Below, piece by piece: positions 36,315 to 44,623 of a DNA stretch of 64,000 nt. The stretch is from Dyella marensis (GTDB lineage: Bacteria; Pseudomonadota; Gammaproteobacteria; Xanthomonadales; Rhodanobacteraceae). Below the pieces are notes generated by a model that did not search any database, was not told where the DNA came from, and was given only the letters and a program-made list of their open reading frames with translations. Made by a program: the position numbers and the translations under genes. The stretch spans positions 62,001 through 126,000 of the forward strand of contig NZ_FONH01000001.1 of assembly GCF_900112865.1 (NCBI RefSeq), in the 5' to 3' direction. The number at the start of each line of letters is the position of its first letter. The stretch's first letter is position 1.

Positions 36315-36956
36315 CGAGTTCTGCGCCACGGGATTTTCTCGCCCGGCAATCAACCATGCCGTCATTGCCACCATGCTTCCCAGCGTGGCGGCCAGCATGT
36401 CCCGTTGCGCGTCCCAAGGGTCACCTTGCGTGCCGAGGTACGCCGCGCCCAGGTCGCCACCGAATGCCATGGCGGCGGCCCATTCGATCAATTCGTACAG
36501 CAGCGAATGGGACATGATGAAGCTCACCGGCAGGATCCAGCGCCAGATCCCGCGGGTTGGCGCTACCGCGGCAAGCCATTCGGCGGCGGCCGGAGTGACC
36601 AGGAGCCCGTACAGGAAGTGCACCAGACGGTCGTAGCTGTTGCGGCCCAGCCAGGTAAGCGACACGTTTACGTGCGACAGCCATTGCTCGTAGGGCACTT
36701 CGGAATAGGTATAGTGCGCGCCGATTTCGTGGCAGGTAAAGAACACGAACAGCGCCAGACAGGCAGCATTCGACAGGTGCAAGCGCCGATAGCCGTAAAC
36801 CAGCAAGGGGATGGCGGCCACGACCAGAACGTTCTCCAGCAACCAGTCCTGCCGATACCGAGGCGCGATGGCCAGCGCACCCCAGATCGCCGCGAATGCC
36901 ATGAGCAGGAGCAGCGGAAAGCGAGTGCTTCGATGCCATCCTCTTGACTCATGCAT
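36309..36956 (-). CDS. DUF2238 (YjdF-like) membrane protein
   Basis: 215-residue inner-membrane protein with about six hydrophobic helices. The DUF2238 signature is visible: FFTCHEIGAHYTYSEVPYEQW, and the paired acidic and His motifs NSYDRLVHFLYGLL and SLLYELIEWAAA. Function is unknown in the family. It begins three bases after the stop of a universal stress protein gene, so it is the third gene of an operon (usp-usp-DUF2238) under the FNR-type box at 37886. Confidence 0.87.
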   Translation of the reverse strand: MHESRGWHRSTRFPLLLLMAFAAIWGALAIAPRYRQDWLLENVLVVAAIPLLVYGYRRLHLSNAACLALFVFFTCHEIGAHYTYSEVPYEQWLSHVNVSLTWLGRNSYDRLVHFLYGLLVTPAAAEWLAAVAPTRGIWRWILPVSFIMSHSLLYELIEWAAAMAFGGDLGAAYLGTQGDPWDAQRDMLAATLGSMVAMTAWLIAGRENPVAQNSR

Positions 36957-36959
36957 AGG

Positions 36960-37397
36960 TCAGCGCCAGGCGAGTACCGGAATGGCGGAAGCCTGCATCA
37001 CGGCTTGCGCCTCTCGCGTGAAAAGGCCCGACACCATACCTGACCGCAGGGGTGCGGCCATCACGATCAGATCGCAGCCGTAGTCCCTGGCTACATCCAC
37101 GATGGCTTCGTGGATGCGCGGGGCGAACGTGTAATCGCCTTCGCAGGCTACGCCCGCGCCAAGTGCATGCTCGCGCGCCTCGCCGAGCCATGCCAGGGCT
37201 CGCGCCCCGGCCTCCCGTTCGTAGAGTTCGCGCGTGGCGTGGACGCGTTCGGCCAGATATGCCACGGCCGGAAACGACGGAATCACATGGAGCAGATGGA
37301 TGTCCGCCTTGCCAATACGTGCAATGGCGATGGCGGCATCCACTGCCTCCAGGGCCACGGGCGTACCGTCAACGGGAACCAGCAAGCGGCGGAACAT
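36960..37397 (-). CDS. Universal stress protein (UspA family)
   Basis: 145 residues. The start at 37397 (MFRRLLVPVDGT) gives the canonical UspA N-terminus. The ATP-binding-type loop is altered: the usual G-x2-G-x9-G(S/T) reads MAAPLRSGMVSGLFTREAQAV, so ligand binding may be weak. Length is standard. It lies eight bases after another usp gene and three bases before the DUF2238 gene in the same operon. Confidence 0.9.
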   Translation of the reverse strand: MFRRLLVPVDGTPVALEAVDAAIAIARIGKADIHLLHVIPSFPAVAYLAERVHATRELYEREAGARALAWLGEAREHALGAGVACEGDYTFAPRIHEAIVDVARDYGCDLIVMAAPLRSGMVSGLFTREAQAVMQASAIPVLAWR

Positions 37398-37405
37398 GGT
37401 GCGTC

Positions 37406-37819
37406 TCAGCGCACGACCAGCACGGGCACGCTCGAACCGGCCAGCACCTTCACCACGACCGAACCGAGGAACAGGCTCTTCAGCGCGCCACGCCCATGCG
37501 AACCCATCACCACCAAGTCGTAACGGCCGCGCCTGGCCAGGCGCAGGATCTCGGTGGCCGGGTCGCCGGTCAGCAGGCATTCGTCGAACAGGTGGCCTGC
37601 CTTGGCCAGCGGGCGGCGCGCCGGACGCAACGCGGCTGAGCCGTTGTCGAGATGGAAGCGCGCCACGCTGTCCGCGTCGAGATATCCGGCGATCGTTTCG
37701 CGCAGCGGCGCATCCACATTGAGCAGGGTTACCGCGGCATCGGCTGGCCAATGCCTGGCAAGGTAGCGAGCGGCGCGCGTGCTGTAGATACTTCCATCCA
37801 CTGGCAGCAGGATTTTCAT
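37406..37819 (-). CDS. Universal stress protein (UspA family)
   Basis: 137 residues. A perfect AAGGAGG site precedes the ATG at 37819 (MKILLPVDGS). The C-terminal motif MGSHGRGALKSLFLGSVVVKVL keeps the G-x2-G-x9-G(S) nucleotide-binding pattern, so ATP binding is likely. First gene of the usp-usp-DUF2238 operon; its start is 67 bases downstream of the FNR-type box at 37886-37899, a typical distance for oxygen- or energy-limitation induction. Confidence 0.93.
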   Translation of the reverse strand: MKILLPVDGSIYSTRAARYLARHWPADAAVTLLNVDAPLRETIAGYLDADSVARFHLDNGSAALRPARRPLAKAGHLFDECLLTGDPATEILRLARRGRYDLVVMGSHGRGALKSLFLGSVVVKVLAGSSVPVLVVR

Positions 37820-37885
37820 GCAGCCTCCTTGCCGGCCGGGCCGGCGTGACGGCATTCATCAGAATGCGGCTGGCACGTGGCCGTA

Positions 37886-37899
37886 TTGACCCGCATCAA
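37886..37899 (-). promoter_or_regulatory. FNR/ANR-type box upstream of usp operon
   Basis: TTGACCCGCATCAA, one mismatch to TTGAT-N4-ATCAA, 67 bases upstream of the usp start at 37819. A CATTCT hexamer follows about 20 bases downstream on the minus strand, consistent with an activated promoter. Confidence 0.75.
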
Positions 37900-37906
37900 T
37901 GCCGGC

Positions 37907-40426
37907 TCAGTTCCCGACGAGTGAAGGCTTCCAGCGGCACAGGACGCGCCGGATGCCCTCAAGCCAAACCGCACAAAGCGATGCAAGCGCGGCTATCAGC
38001 AAGAGCGCTTCGCCGCCCACGCCATGGAGGCCGATCGCCGCTCGCAGCGGGGCCACGCCGGCCAGCAGCGCCAGCATGAACGCTCCCGCGCCCAATAGGC
38101 CCGGCAGCCAGGGATTCTCCCTCCAGGCGATGCGCCACAGCGGCTGCGCCGGCCGGCCATTGGCCAGCACCAGCAACAGCACCGTCAGCACCAAGCCAAG
38201 AAAAACCGCGCCACGGGCCAGTTCCTGCGACCCGCGCAGGATCAACGTCGCGCCGTAGCACGCCGCCAGGATCGCGGCCAGGCCGGCACCCTGGATGGCG
38301 CCCCAACCCAGATTGGCCAGGCGAAACGGCGATTCGCCTAGCGCTCGCGGCGGACGCCGCATGATGCGCGCAGACGCCGGTGCGGCCTCGAACACGATCG
38401 AACACGCCGGATCGATCAGCAGCTCCAGCAGCACGATCTGCAATGGCATCAACAGAATCGGCCAATGCAGCAGGCTGGGCAGCAGGGCCAGGACCACTAC
38501 CGGCAGGTGCACCGCCACCACGAAGCGGACGGCCTTGCCGATGTTGTCGTAGATCCGCCGTCCCTGGCGGATCGCCGCTACCAGGCTGGCGAAATCGTCA
38601 TCCAGCAGCACCAGAGCCGCCGCCTCGCGGGCGACGTCGGTGCCGCGGCCGCCCATCGCCACGCCGGCGTCCGCGGCTTTCAATGCGGGGGCGTCGTTCA
38701 CGCCGTCGCCGGTCATGCCGACCACCTCGCCGCGTTGTTGCAGCGCGCGCACCAGGCGCAGCTTTTGGGTGGGCTTCACTCGCGCGCAGACTTCCACCTC
38801 GGCCAGGCGAATGGCCAGCTGTGCGTCATCGAGTGCGTCTATATCGGCACCGGAGATCGAACGCGGCGCATCACTGAGACCGACCTGGGCAGCGATGGCC
38901 CGCGCGGTGACTTCGTGATCGCCAGTCATCATCAGCACGCGGATGCCCGCTGCATGGCATTCGTCGACGGCAGCCCGCGCACCTTCGCGCGGCGGATCGA
39001 TCAAACCCAACAATCCCACGAAGCGGAAAGGGAGTTCGCGTTGCGTGTCCGGCCATGCCTGTCCGGGCCAGTCCGCCGCTGCCACGGCCAGTACGCGCAG
39101 ACCGCGCACGGCCATGGCATGCACCTGTCGGTTCCACGCCTCCTGCTGGGCGGCGTCGAGCCGGCACATGATCATCACCGCCTCGGGCGCGCCCTTGGCG
39201 CCAATCGCAAAACCGCCTTCGGCCAGCGGCGCCGCGCGGCTCATGGCCAGCAGATCCGGCGACAGTGCGTACTCCTTGATCGCGCTGTCGGCAAAGGCAC
39301 GGTCGCCCTCGCTCAGATGCTGGGCGCCGAAAGCACGGATCGCGTGCTCCATGGGGTCGGCCGAATCGACCGGGGTGGCCAGCAACGCCAGCCTGGCCAG
39401 TTCATGAAAGGCGGACGGTGCGGCCTTGCCGTCCACGCGGAACAGGTCGTGGCCAAGCGCCAACTCGGCCACCGCCATGCGGCTTTGCGTGAGCGTGCCG
39501 GTCTTGTCCGCGGCAAGCACGGTGATCGCGCCCAGTGTTTCCACCGCGGCGAGGCGGCGGGTCAGCACCTTGTGCCGGGCAATGCGCCAGGCCCCCAAGG
39601 CGAGGAAGACGGTGAGGATCACCGGGAATTCCTCGGGCAGAATGGCGATCGCCAGCGCGACGCCCGACAGCAGGCTGTCGAGCAGGCCATGCCCGTCCCA
39701 CAACCAGTTGAGCAAGGCCAAGCCGACAGCGCAGGCCAGCGCTGCCAGGCCGAAGCGGCGCACCAGGGTGCGCGATGCCCGTTGCAAGGGCGAGGCTGTT
39801 TCCACCGTGGCCGCCAGCGCCTCGCCGATACGGCCGGCCGCGGTATTCGCGGCAATGCCGATGACCCGTGCCATGCCGCGGCCGCGGGTGACCAAGGTGC
39901 CCGCGAAGACTTCGACGGCATCGCCTGCCGGCGACTTGCTTGCCGGCACGGACTCGCCGGTGAGCAGGGACTCGTCCGCTTCCAGCAGGCCTTCCAGCAT
40001 GACGGCGTCCGCGGCGACGCGTTCGCCTTCGCCCAATGCCAGCACGTCGCCCAATACCACGTCCGTCGCTGCGACGCGCTGCTCCCGCCCGTCCCGGATC
40101 ACGCGCGCCAATGGCGCCGACAGATCACGCAGGGCTTCCAGAGCACGCTGGGTCTTGCGCTCCTGCACCAGCGTGATGCCGATGATCACCAGCACCGACA
40201 GCAGCAGGAAGATCGCATCGGTGCGCTCGCCCAGTGCCAGGTAGATAGCGCCGGCGCACAGCAGCATCAGGAACATGGGTTCCATCACCACGGCGCCGGC
40301 GATCGCCCACAACGGGCGTGTCCGGTTGCCGGGCAGGGCATTGGGGCCATCCCGCTGCAAGCGTTCGCGCGCCTCGGCCTCGCTCAGGCCCAGGCCGGGC
40401 GCAGCCACGGGCCCTGCGCGGTTCAC
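37907..40426 (-). CDS. P-type cation-translocating ATPase
   Basis: 839-residue P-type ATPase related to P2/P3 Ca/H-type pumps. The GTG start at 40426 overlaps the preceding usp stop (GTGA) and begins close to the family N-terminal cation-ATPase domain. Motifs are LTGESVPA (actuator), AILPEEFPVILTVF (membrane helix 4), DKTGTLTQ with the phosphorylated Asp, KGAPEAVM (nucleotide binding), MTGDHEVTA and MTGDGVNDAPALK (hinge). About ten membrane helices are present. The PEEFP form of helix 4 differs from PEGLP of SERCA, so the ion is uncertain. It is the third gene of the cytochrome b561-usp-ATPase operon. Confidence 0.9.
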   Translation of the reverse strand: MNRAGPVAAPGLGLSEAEARERLQRDGPNALPGNRTRPLWAIAGAVVMEPMFLMLLCAGAIYLALGERTDAIFLLLSVLVIIGITLVQERKTQRALEALRDLSAPLARVIRDGREQRVAATDVVLGDVLALGEGERVAADAVMLEGLLEADESLLTGESVPASKSPAGDAVEVFAGTLVTRGRGMARVIGIAANTAAGRIGEALAATVETASPLQRASRTLVRRFGLAALACAVGLALLNWLWDGHGLLDSLLSGVALAIAILPEEFPVILTVFLALGAWRIARHKVLTRRLAAVETLGAITVLAADKTGTLTQSRMAVAELALGHDLFRVDGKAAPSAFHELARLALLATPVDSADPMEHAIRAFGAQHLSEGDRAFADSAIKEYALSPDLLAMSRAAPLAEGGFAIGAKGAPEAVMIMCRLDAAQQEAWNRQVHAMAVRGLRVLAVAAADWPGQAWPDTQRELPFRFVGLLGLIDPPREGARAAVDECHAAGIRVLMMTGDHEVTARAIAAQVGLSDAPRSISGADIDALDDAQLAIRLAEVEVCARVKPTQKLRLVRALQQRGEVVGMTGDGVNDAPALKAADAGVAMGGRGTDVAREAAALVLLDDDFASLVAAIRQGRRIYDNIGKAVRFVVAVHLPVVVLALLPSLLHWPILLMPLQIVLLELLIDPACSIVFEAAPASARIMRRPPRALGESPFRLANLGWGAIQGAGLAAILAACYGATLILRGSQELARGAVFLGLVLTVLLLVLANGRPAQPLWRIAWRENPWLPGLLGAGAFMLALLAGVAPLRAAIGLHGVGGEALLLIAALASLCAVWLEGIRRVLCRWKPSLVGN

Positions 40427-41229
40427 GCCTCGACCACCAGCAGGGGCAACTCGCCGTGCTGGAACATGTGGCGCGTGACGCCACCGAGCAGCCATTCGCT
40501 CATGCGCGAATGGCCCCACGCGCCCATCACCAGCAGGTCGGCCCCGCATTCGTGCGCGCGCGCCTGGATCGACGGGCCATTGTCATCCGCCTCGTCGAGG
40601 ATTTCCCAGCGTGCTCGCAACGCGTGACGTTGCAGCCATGCATCCACCGCCAGCGGCATGCGCCGTGCATTGGCCTGGATGCGCGAAACGCCGTCCAGCA
40701 CCACGATGTCGTCGGCGCGAAGCAATAGCGGAGTCGCCGCGCGAATCGCACGCGCCGCTTCGGCCGAGCCATTCCAGGCCAGCGCCACCTTGTGTACCCC
40801 CTTCGTGCCGGCCCAGTGCTCCGGCACCAGCAGCATGGGGGCGGCATCGGTAGACAGTACGCGGCCGAGCGGATGGAGACCGGAGGCGAGGCGTGCGGTT
40901 TCGCGTGAAAGCTGCCCCAATACCAGGTCGACGAGGCTGGCGCGGCGGGACAGCACCGACTCGTGCAAGCCGCGATGGGCCTCCCAGCTGCCCTCGACAC
41001 CATGGCCGCGGCATAACTGGCGCCACCAGTCATGGCGCCCTCGTGCGGCCTGCTCTTGTTCCTCCAGCACCAGCATGGCATCCGGCATCGCCAGCATGGC
41101 GGTGGGGCTGAGCGTCACCGCCTGCAGGCCGGTCAGGTGCGCGCCGTGCTGGCGGGCCAGGCCGAAGGCGAAGCGCAGCAAGGCGGTGTCGCCGCGTTCC
41201 GGATCGATGTCGACAAGGTATTCCGGCAT
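40423..41229 (-). CDS. Tandem-domain universal stress protein
   Basis: 268-residue protein with two Usp-like halves. The first (MPEYLVDIDPERGDTALLRF) is degenerate. The second begins KVALAWNGSAEAARAIRAA and keeps VMGAWGHSRMSEWLLGGVTRHM, the G-x2-G-x9-G pattern. The start at 41229 is chosen because longer frames overlap the cytochrome gene. It sits between the cytochrome b561 and P-type ATPase genes, overlapping the latter, and is probably controlled by the box at 41951. Confidence 0.88.
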   Translation of the reverse strand: MPEYLVDIDPERGDTALLRFAFGLARQHGAHLTGLQAVTLSPTAMLAMPDAMLVLEEQEQAARGRHDWWRQLCRGHGVEGSWEAHRGLHESVLSRRASLVDLVLGQLSRETARLASGLHPLGRVLSTDAAPMLLVPEHWAGTKGVHKVALAWNGSAEAARAIRAATPLLLRADDIVVLDGVSRIQANARRMPLAVDAWLQRHALRARWEILDEADDNGPSIQARAHECGADLLVMGAWGHSRMSEWLLGGVTRHMFQHGELPLLVVEA

Positions 41230-41246
41230 GGGGCGCCCCCTGGGCG

Positions 41247-41888
41247 CTAGGTGGTCCATTCCAACCACCAGAACGCCAGCAGGCAGACGAGCACGATCAA
41301 CCCGATCGGCAACATGGGACGTTCGGCCGCTTCATCCGGATACCCGAGCTTGCGGCCCGTGATCATCGCCCCGACCAGGTTCTCGCGATGCAGCCAGCTA
41401 CCTGCCAAGGCGCCGGCTACGTGCACGCCGACAAGAGCGATCATCACGTTGGCAAGCAGCTCGTGCGTTTCGCCGAGCCACTCGATATGCGTGGTGTAGG
41501 CCAGCCAGCCGAAGCAGGTCACCAGCAAGGTCATCGCCAGCAGGGCCAGGATCGCCACGGCGCCGGCGGGATTGTGTCCGGTGTAGTGCGGCGGATGTCC
41601 GTGCAGCATCTGGCGCACGTAGCGGACAGTCTCGCGCGGCCCGCGCACGAAACTGCCGAACTGGGCGTGTCGAGTGCCGATGATGCCCCAGTAGATACGG
41701 AAGCCAGCGAGCAGGGCCAAGCTATAGCCGAGCACGGCATGCACGCGCCGCCACTGATCTTCTTCAGCCGTGATCCACGCGCCGGCGAAACAGGCCACCA
41801 TCAGCCAGTGCGACAGCCGCACGGGAAGATCCCAGACCAGGATGCGGCGGAGTGGCCGGTCCTGCGGCGCGCGGGTCTTGTCTGTCAT
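41247..41888 (-). CDS. Cytochrome b561 family protein
   Basis: 213-residue membrane di-heme cytochrome b of the hydrogenase/formate dehydrogenase cytochrome-b561 type. Helices include LPVRLSHWLMVACFAGAWITA, VHAVLGYSLALLAGFRIYWG and ANVMIALVGVHVAGAL, with His residues positioned for heme in SHW, VHAVLGY, ETHELLA and GVHVAGA. A GGGAA site precedes the ATG at 41888. It is the first gene of an operon with usp and the ATPase, 63 bases downstream of an FNR-type box. It likely carries electrons between quinone and an unidentified partner. Confidence 0.9.
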   Translation of the reverse strand: MTDKTRAPQDRPLRRILVWDLPVRLSHWLMVACFAGAWITAEEDQWRRVHAVLGYSLALLAGFRIYWGIIGTRHAQFGSFVRGPRETVRYVRQMLHGHPPHYTGHNPAGAVAILALLAMTLLVTCFGWLAYTTHIEWLGETHELLANVMIALVGVHVAGALAGSWLHRENLVGAMITGRKLGYPDEAAERPMLPIGLIVLVCLLAFWWLEWTT

Positions 41889-41950
41889 GACCGGTATTCC
41901 CGATGCGATTCTGCGTGCCGGCATTACAGGACAGCCGTCCGGCCGATGGG

Positions 41951-41964
41951 TTGACATGAATCAA
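41951..41964. promoter_or_regulatory. FNR/ANR-type box between cytochrome b561 and adh genes
   Basis: TTGACATGAATCAA, 63 bases from the cytochrome b561 start (minus) and 84 bases from the alcohol dehydrogenase start (plus). A CCTAAGCT stretch about 20 bases further on the plus strand could be the -10 region. It may serve both directions. Confidence 0.75.
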
Positions 41965-42047
41965 TCGAATGCCAACCGGGGTCCCTAAGCTGGCATCGGC
42001 GATGCGGCCTGGGTCCGCCGCCCCCACGATCACAAAGGTGATGCCGC

Positions 42048-43049
42048 ATGCGCGCCATGGTTCTCCATCGCTTGGCGACACCGCTGGTCCAGGAGGAGCG
42101 GCCAACGCCCTCTCTCGGCCGCGGCGAAGTGCGCCTTCGCGTCGAGGCATGCGGCGTGTGCCGCACCGACCTGCATCTGGTGGACGGCGAACTGCCGCAG
42201 GCCCGCCTGCCGGTCGTGCCCGGGCATGAAGTGGTGGGCACCATCGAAGCTGTCTGCCCGGACGTGAGCGCATGGAAACCGGGCGACCGCGTCGGTGTGC
42301 CATGGCTGGGTGGCGCGTGCGGCGTCTGCAGCTATTGCGCGCAGGGCCGGGAAAATCTCTGCGACACGCCAGTCTTCACCGGCTGCACGCGCGATGGCGG
42401 CTACGCCACTCACGTGCTGGCCAACGCAGATTTTTGCCTGCCGATGCCGACGCATGATTATCCCGACGCCGTGCTCGCCGCGCCCTTGCTGTGCGCAGGC
42501 CTGATCGGCGGCCGCGCCTTGCGCCTGGCGGGCGAGGGCACCGCCCTGGGCCTGTACGGCTTCGGCGCGGCCGCCCATATCCTGCTGCAGGTAGCGTGCG
42601 CGGAAGGTCGCCGCGTGTATGCCTTCACTCGCGCCGGCGACCTGGCAGCGCAAACGCTCGCGCGCTCGCTGGGCGCCACCTGGGCGGGCGCTTCCAATGA
42701 AGCGCCGCCGGAGCCGCTGGATGCCGCCATCATTTTCGCGCCCGCCGGCGAACTGGTGCCGGTCGCGCTGGCCGCGGTGCGGAAGGGCGGGACGGTGGTC
42801 TGCGGCGGCATTCATATGAGCGACATCCCCGGCTTTCCCTATCGCCTGTTGTGGGAGGAGCGCCGCCTGCTCTCCGTCGCTAACCTGACCCGGGCGGACG
42901 GCCATGCTTTTCTGGCCGCCGCGGCACGCGCGAGGGTGCAGGTGCAGGTGCACCGCTATGCATTGGACGCCGCCAACGAAGCCCTGGCCGATTTGCGCGC
43001 AGGCCGCATCCACGGCGCGGCGGTGCTGGTGCCGCCAGGATGGGTTTGA
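42048..43049 (+). CDS. Zinc-dependent alcohol dehydrogenase
   Basis: 333-residue medium-chain zinc alcohol dehydrogenase. The catalytic zinc motif is GVCRTDLHLVDGE with PGHEVVG, and the structural zinc Cys cluster lies in GACGVCSYCAQGRENLC. The coenzyme domain has LYGFGAAAHILLQVA, a variant of GxGxxG. An AAAGGTG site is placed seven bases before the ATG. Single-gene unit divergent from cytochrome b561 and preceded by an FNR-type box, fitting fermentative NADH re-oxidation. Confidence 0.92.
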   Translation: MRAMVLHRLATPLVQEERPTPSLGRGEVRLRVEACGVCRTDLHLVDGELPQARLPVVPGHEVVGTIEAVCPDVSAWKPGDRVGVPWLGGACGVCSYCAQGRENLCDTPVFTGCTRDGGYATHVLANADFCLPMPTHDYPDAVLAAPLLCAGLIGGRALRLAGEGTALGLYGFGAAAHILLQVACAEGRRVYAFTRAGDLAAQTLARSLGATWAGASNEAPPEPLDAAIIFAPAGELVPVALAAVRKGGTVVCGGIHMSDIPGFPYRLLWEERRLLSVANLTRADGHAFLAAAARARVQVQVHRYALDAANEALADLRAGRIHGAAVLVPPGWV

Positions 43050-43389
43050 CCCCGGTGTTGCGCCAGGGGCAGCTGATCGCACAACTCCGCGACGTCAGGC
43101 GAGGTGCCCTGGATCGACTGCAGGTACGTTGCCACTTCTTTCATTTCCTCCGGCTGGACCGCCAAGTCGTCGTGGCGACATTCACTGCTGCCGATATTGA
43201 TGCATGTCAACACCACTGAGTGCGGGCGGAACATGCTTATGCGACCCCCCCCCTTGCCTGGCCAGTGCATCGGCTCGCCATGAAAAAACTTCCGCTCTTC
43301 GTGGTGGCGAAAGGCCCTGGCCCGAGCGTCGATCACTGGCAGCTCCGGCACGGCGAAGGGCGCTGTACGCATCTGCGGTCCTTGACCCT
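43050..43389. other. Intergenic region upstream of ackA, 340 bases
   Basis: Contains the FNR-type box at 43197-43210 and a run of nine C residues at 43245-43253. A minus-strand open frame through this gap has no recognisable product. The expected transcript leader for acetate kinase would be about 145 bases. Confidence 0.5.
43197..43210 (+). promoter_or_regulatory. FNR/ANR-type box upstream of acetate kinase
   Basis: TTGATGCATGTCAA, a near-perfect dyad, 180 bases upstream of the ackA start. The distance is longer than for the other boxes, so a leader or an unseen small gene may lie between. Confidence 0.65.
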
Positions 43390-44595
43390 ATGAACGGGAT
43401 CATCCTCGCGCTCAATGCGGGCTCTTCGAGCATCAAGTTCGCGCTGCACGAGCACCGGCTGGCCGCGCAGCGCCTGATCCTGCGCGGGGCCATCGAAGGG
43501 ATCGGCGCGGAACCCCGCTTCACGGCGTGGCAGCCCGATGGCGCAATCATCGACCGAGAGGCATGGGCGGACGCGGCCGCGCCGCATGAGCAACTGCTGC
43601 AGCCGCTACTTGCCTGGATCACCGCCCGTCTGGGCGCCGCCGAGCTTGCCGTGGTGGGGCACCGCGTCGTGCATGGCGGGCCCTCATTCGGCCAGCCCGT
43701 GCGCATCGATACGCCGGTCATGCAGGAGCTGGAACGGCTGGTGTCCTTGGCACCGCTGCACCAGCCCCATCCGCTGGCCGCGGCGAGGGCGATCGCCCGC
43801 CTGCGGCCCGGACTGATGCAGGTGGCGTGCTTCGATACGGCATTTCACCGCGGCATGCCGGCCGTCGCCGCCAGCCTGGGCCTGCCGCGCGCCTATGCCG
43901 ACGATGGCATGCGCCGCTACGGCTTCCATGGACTGTCCTACGAATACCTCGCCGGCCGGCTGCGCGAGTTCGCCCCGGAGCTGGCGGACGGGCGCGTCAT
44001 CATGGCGCACCTGGGCAATGGCGCCAGCCTGTGCGCGATGCGCCACGGCCGCAGCATCGATACCACCATGGGCTTCAGTGCACTGGATGGCCTGGTCATG
44101 GGTTCGCGCTGCGGCAGTCTCGATCCCGGGGCGGTACTGCATCTGCTGCAGGCGCGAGGGCTGAGCGTTGCCGCGATCGAGCACTTGCTCTACCAGGAAA
44201 GCGGCCTGCTGGGCGTCTCCGGGATCAGCGCCGATATGCGTGCGCTGCTGGCCAGCGACAGCGGCCACGCCAGGGAGGCGATCGAGTTGTTCGTCTATCG
44301 CATCGTCAAGGAAATCGGCGCGCTCACATCCGTGGCAGGCGGCCTGGACGCGCTGGTGTTCTCTGCCGGTATCGGCGAGCACGCCGCCAGTATCCGGTCG
44401 GCGGTGTGCCGGGCGCTGGCGTGGCTGGGCGTCGAGTGCGACGAATCGGCCAACGGCCTGCACAAGATGCTGATCAGCACCGCGCACAGCGCGGTGCGCG
44501 TGTTCGTCATCCGCACCGACGAAGAGGCGGTGATCGCCGCACATGCCGCCGGGGTCCTCCGCGCATCCTGTCCACCACAGGCCGCGGCCGGGTAG
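43390..44595 (+). CDS. ackA: Acetate kinase
   Basis: 401-residue cytoplasmic kinase that makes ATP and acetate from acetyl phosphate (reversible). Family signatures are IILALNAGSSSIKFAL at the N-terminus, VVGHRVVHGG, FDTAFH with the catalytic Asp, YGFHGLSYEY, HLGNGASLCA and FSAGIGEH. Length is standard. It converges on the phosphoketolase gene (28 bases apart), whose product acetyl phosphate is its substrate, so the two form one metabolic unit although transcribed from opposite strands, each with its own FNR-type box. Confidence 0.95.
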   Translation: MNGIILALNAGSSSIKFALHEHRLAAQRLILRGAIEGIGAEPRFTAWQPDGAIIDREAWADAAAPHEQLLQPLLAWITARLGAAELAVVGHRVVHGGPSFGQPVRIDTPVMQELERLVSLAPLHQPHPLAAARAIARLRPGLMQVACFDTAFHRGMPAVAASLGLPRAYADDGMRRYGFHGLSYEYLAGRLREFAPELADGRVIMAHLGNGASLCAMRHGRSIDTTMGFSALDGLVMGSRCGSLDPGAVLHLLQARGLSVAAIEHLLYQESGLLGVSGISADMRALLASDSGHAREAIELFVYRIVKEIGALTSVAGGLDALVFSAGIGEHAASIRSAVCRALAWLGVECDESANGLHKMLISTAHSAVRVFVIRTDEEAVIAAHAAGVLRASCPPQAAAG

Positions 44596-44623
44596 CGAGC
44601 GCGCAGGGCGGGCGCCGTCGCCT

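Noticed and set aside
38465-40627. 720-codon open frame on the plus strand antisense to the P-type ATPase
   Set aside because: It is the mirror of a strongly supported gene in GC-rich DNA; the translation is Arg/Gln/His-rich with no family pattern.
42956-43372. 138-codon minus-strand open frame between adh and ackA
   Set aside because: Overlaps the adh 3' end and contains the homopolymer; the product is unrecognisable and lies over the FNR-type box.
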